A stretch of DNA of 64,000 nucleotides from Coralliovum pocilloporae (GTDB lineage Bacteria; Pseudomonadota; Alphaproteobacteria; Rhizobiales; Cohaesibacteraceae), in assembly GCF_030845175.1 (NCBI RefSeq), contig NZ_CP132542.1, positions 3,259,501-3,323,500 of the forward strand, given 5' to 3'. Position numbers and translations under genes: made by a program. Each line of letters begins with the position of its first letter. The first letter of the stretch is position 1. Shown here piece by piece: positions 63,618-64,000 of the stretch. The notes below the pieces were generated by a model. That model saw only the letters and a list, made by a program, of their open reading frames with translations, made no database searches and was not told the DNA's origin.

Positions 63618-64000
63618 ATGTCTCTCTGGGTCAAACATAAAATCCTTGAGAAAAACTCCATTCTGCTGCTGGTTGGCATTCTGATTGTTGTGGCAATCGG
63701 TGGTTTGGTGGAAATCGCGCCGCTCTTCTATCTGAAGAGCACCATCGAGAAGGTTGAGGGCATGCGCCCTTATACCCCGCTCGAACTGGCCGGTCGCAAC
63801 ATCTACATCCGGGAAGGCTGCTATACCTGCCATTCCCAGATGGTGCGTCCGATGCGCGACGAAGTGGAGCGTTATGGCCACTTCTCACTGGCCGCTGAGT
63901 CCATGTACGACCACCCATTCCAGTGGGGGTCCAAGCGTACAGGGCCGGATCTGGCACGTGTTGGCGGTAAATATTCCGATGAATGGCACCGCGAACACCT
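63618..64000 (+). CDS. ccoO: cbb3-type cytochrome c oxidase subunit II (cut by window end)
   Basis: 127 codons are visible and the frame is open at the edge. One membrane anchor ([19 protein letters not shown]) is followed by the periplasmic mono-heme domain: [14 protein letters not shown] gives the CxxCH heme c site near residue 69, then [29 protein letters not shown], all typical of CcoO. AAGGAGGG lies before the ATG. The rest of ccoO and probably ccoQP lie beyond the window. Confidence 0.95.
   Translation, partial: MSLWVKHKILEKNSILLLVGILIVVAIGGLVEIAPLFYLKSTIEKVEGMRPYTPLELAGRNIYIREGCYTCHSQMVRPMRDEVERYGHFSLAAESMYDHPFQWGSKRTGPDLARVGGKYSDEWHREH

Overview
The window reads as a chromosomal segment of an alphaproteobacterium. 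The evidence is the gene order TIGR02301-like gene/parE, nnrDE divergent from glnBA, tig-clpP-clpX-lon-hupB, hemN divergent from ccoNO, and two kinds of dispersed palindromic repeat of the type common in Hyphomicrobiales (Rhizobiales). Several operons for compatible solutes and C3 sulfonates (BCCT carrier, carnitine/betaine catabolism, a TRAP-linked sulfonate operon) suggest a marine or host-associated lineage. A genus cannot be named from the sequence alone.

Layout. 1-7.0 kb: end of a secreted TIGR02301-type gene, parE (both minus), then etfBA and a BCCT transporter (plus). 7.1-14.4 kb: a dispersed repeat, a DUF1330 gene, a Tat-exported PhoX phosphatase, an unknown gene, glnA and glnB behind a well-formed sigma-54 promoter, and divergent nnrDE. 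14.4-15.1 kb: repeats, a tiny membrane ORF and tRNA-Leu(UAG). 15.2-26.0 kb: one long minus-strand run, urtABCDE then ureDABCEFG, that imports and hydrolyses urea, with a divergent LysR regulator. 27.3-33.0 kb: one giant gene encoding an N-terminal SIR2 (sirtuin-like NADase) domain, a degenerate STAND-type NTPase region and C-terminal TPRs. This is the most unusual item here and probably a stand-alone anti-phage or NAD-depletion system.

33.0-43.2 kb: a LacI regulator and a divergent operon with paired LacI operators. The operon encodes a small membrane protein, a TRAP transporter (P, Q, M), HpsN-like, SDR and zinc dehydrogenases, a Usp protein, ComD/ComE-like sulfopyruvate decarboxylase and an FMN hydroxyacid dehydrogenase. 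Together they fit 2,3-dihydroxypropanesulfonate and/or sulfolactate degradation to sulfoacetaldehyde. 43.2-45.0 kb: an AraC regulator divergent from an exported isochorismatase-like hydrolase. 45.2-52.5 kb: tig, clpP, clpX, lon, hupB, each with its own terminator or promoter signals.

52.5-60.1 kb: a PEGA-like lipoprotein, then a tightly overlapping minus-strand operon (CntA-like Rieske oxygenase, SDR, BKACE/DUF849, ALDH, SDR, carnitine 3-dehydrogenase) with a divergent GlxA/CdhR-type regulator. It looks like a carnitine or quaternary-amine pathway that yields glycine betaine and acetoacetyl-CoA, possibly with a second oxygenase-dependent branch. 60.2-64.0 kb: tRNA-Val(UAC), hemN, and divergent ccoN and ccoO (cut by the window end), with an FNR/FixK-type box in front of each promoter.

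Nitrogen logic links several regions: urea uptake and hydrolysis and amine demethylation would feed ammonium to GlnA under PII control, and ETF could accept electrons from dehydrogenases of methylated amines. These links are inference from gene content.
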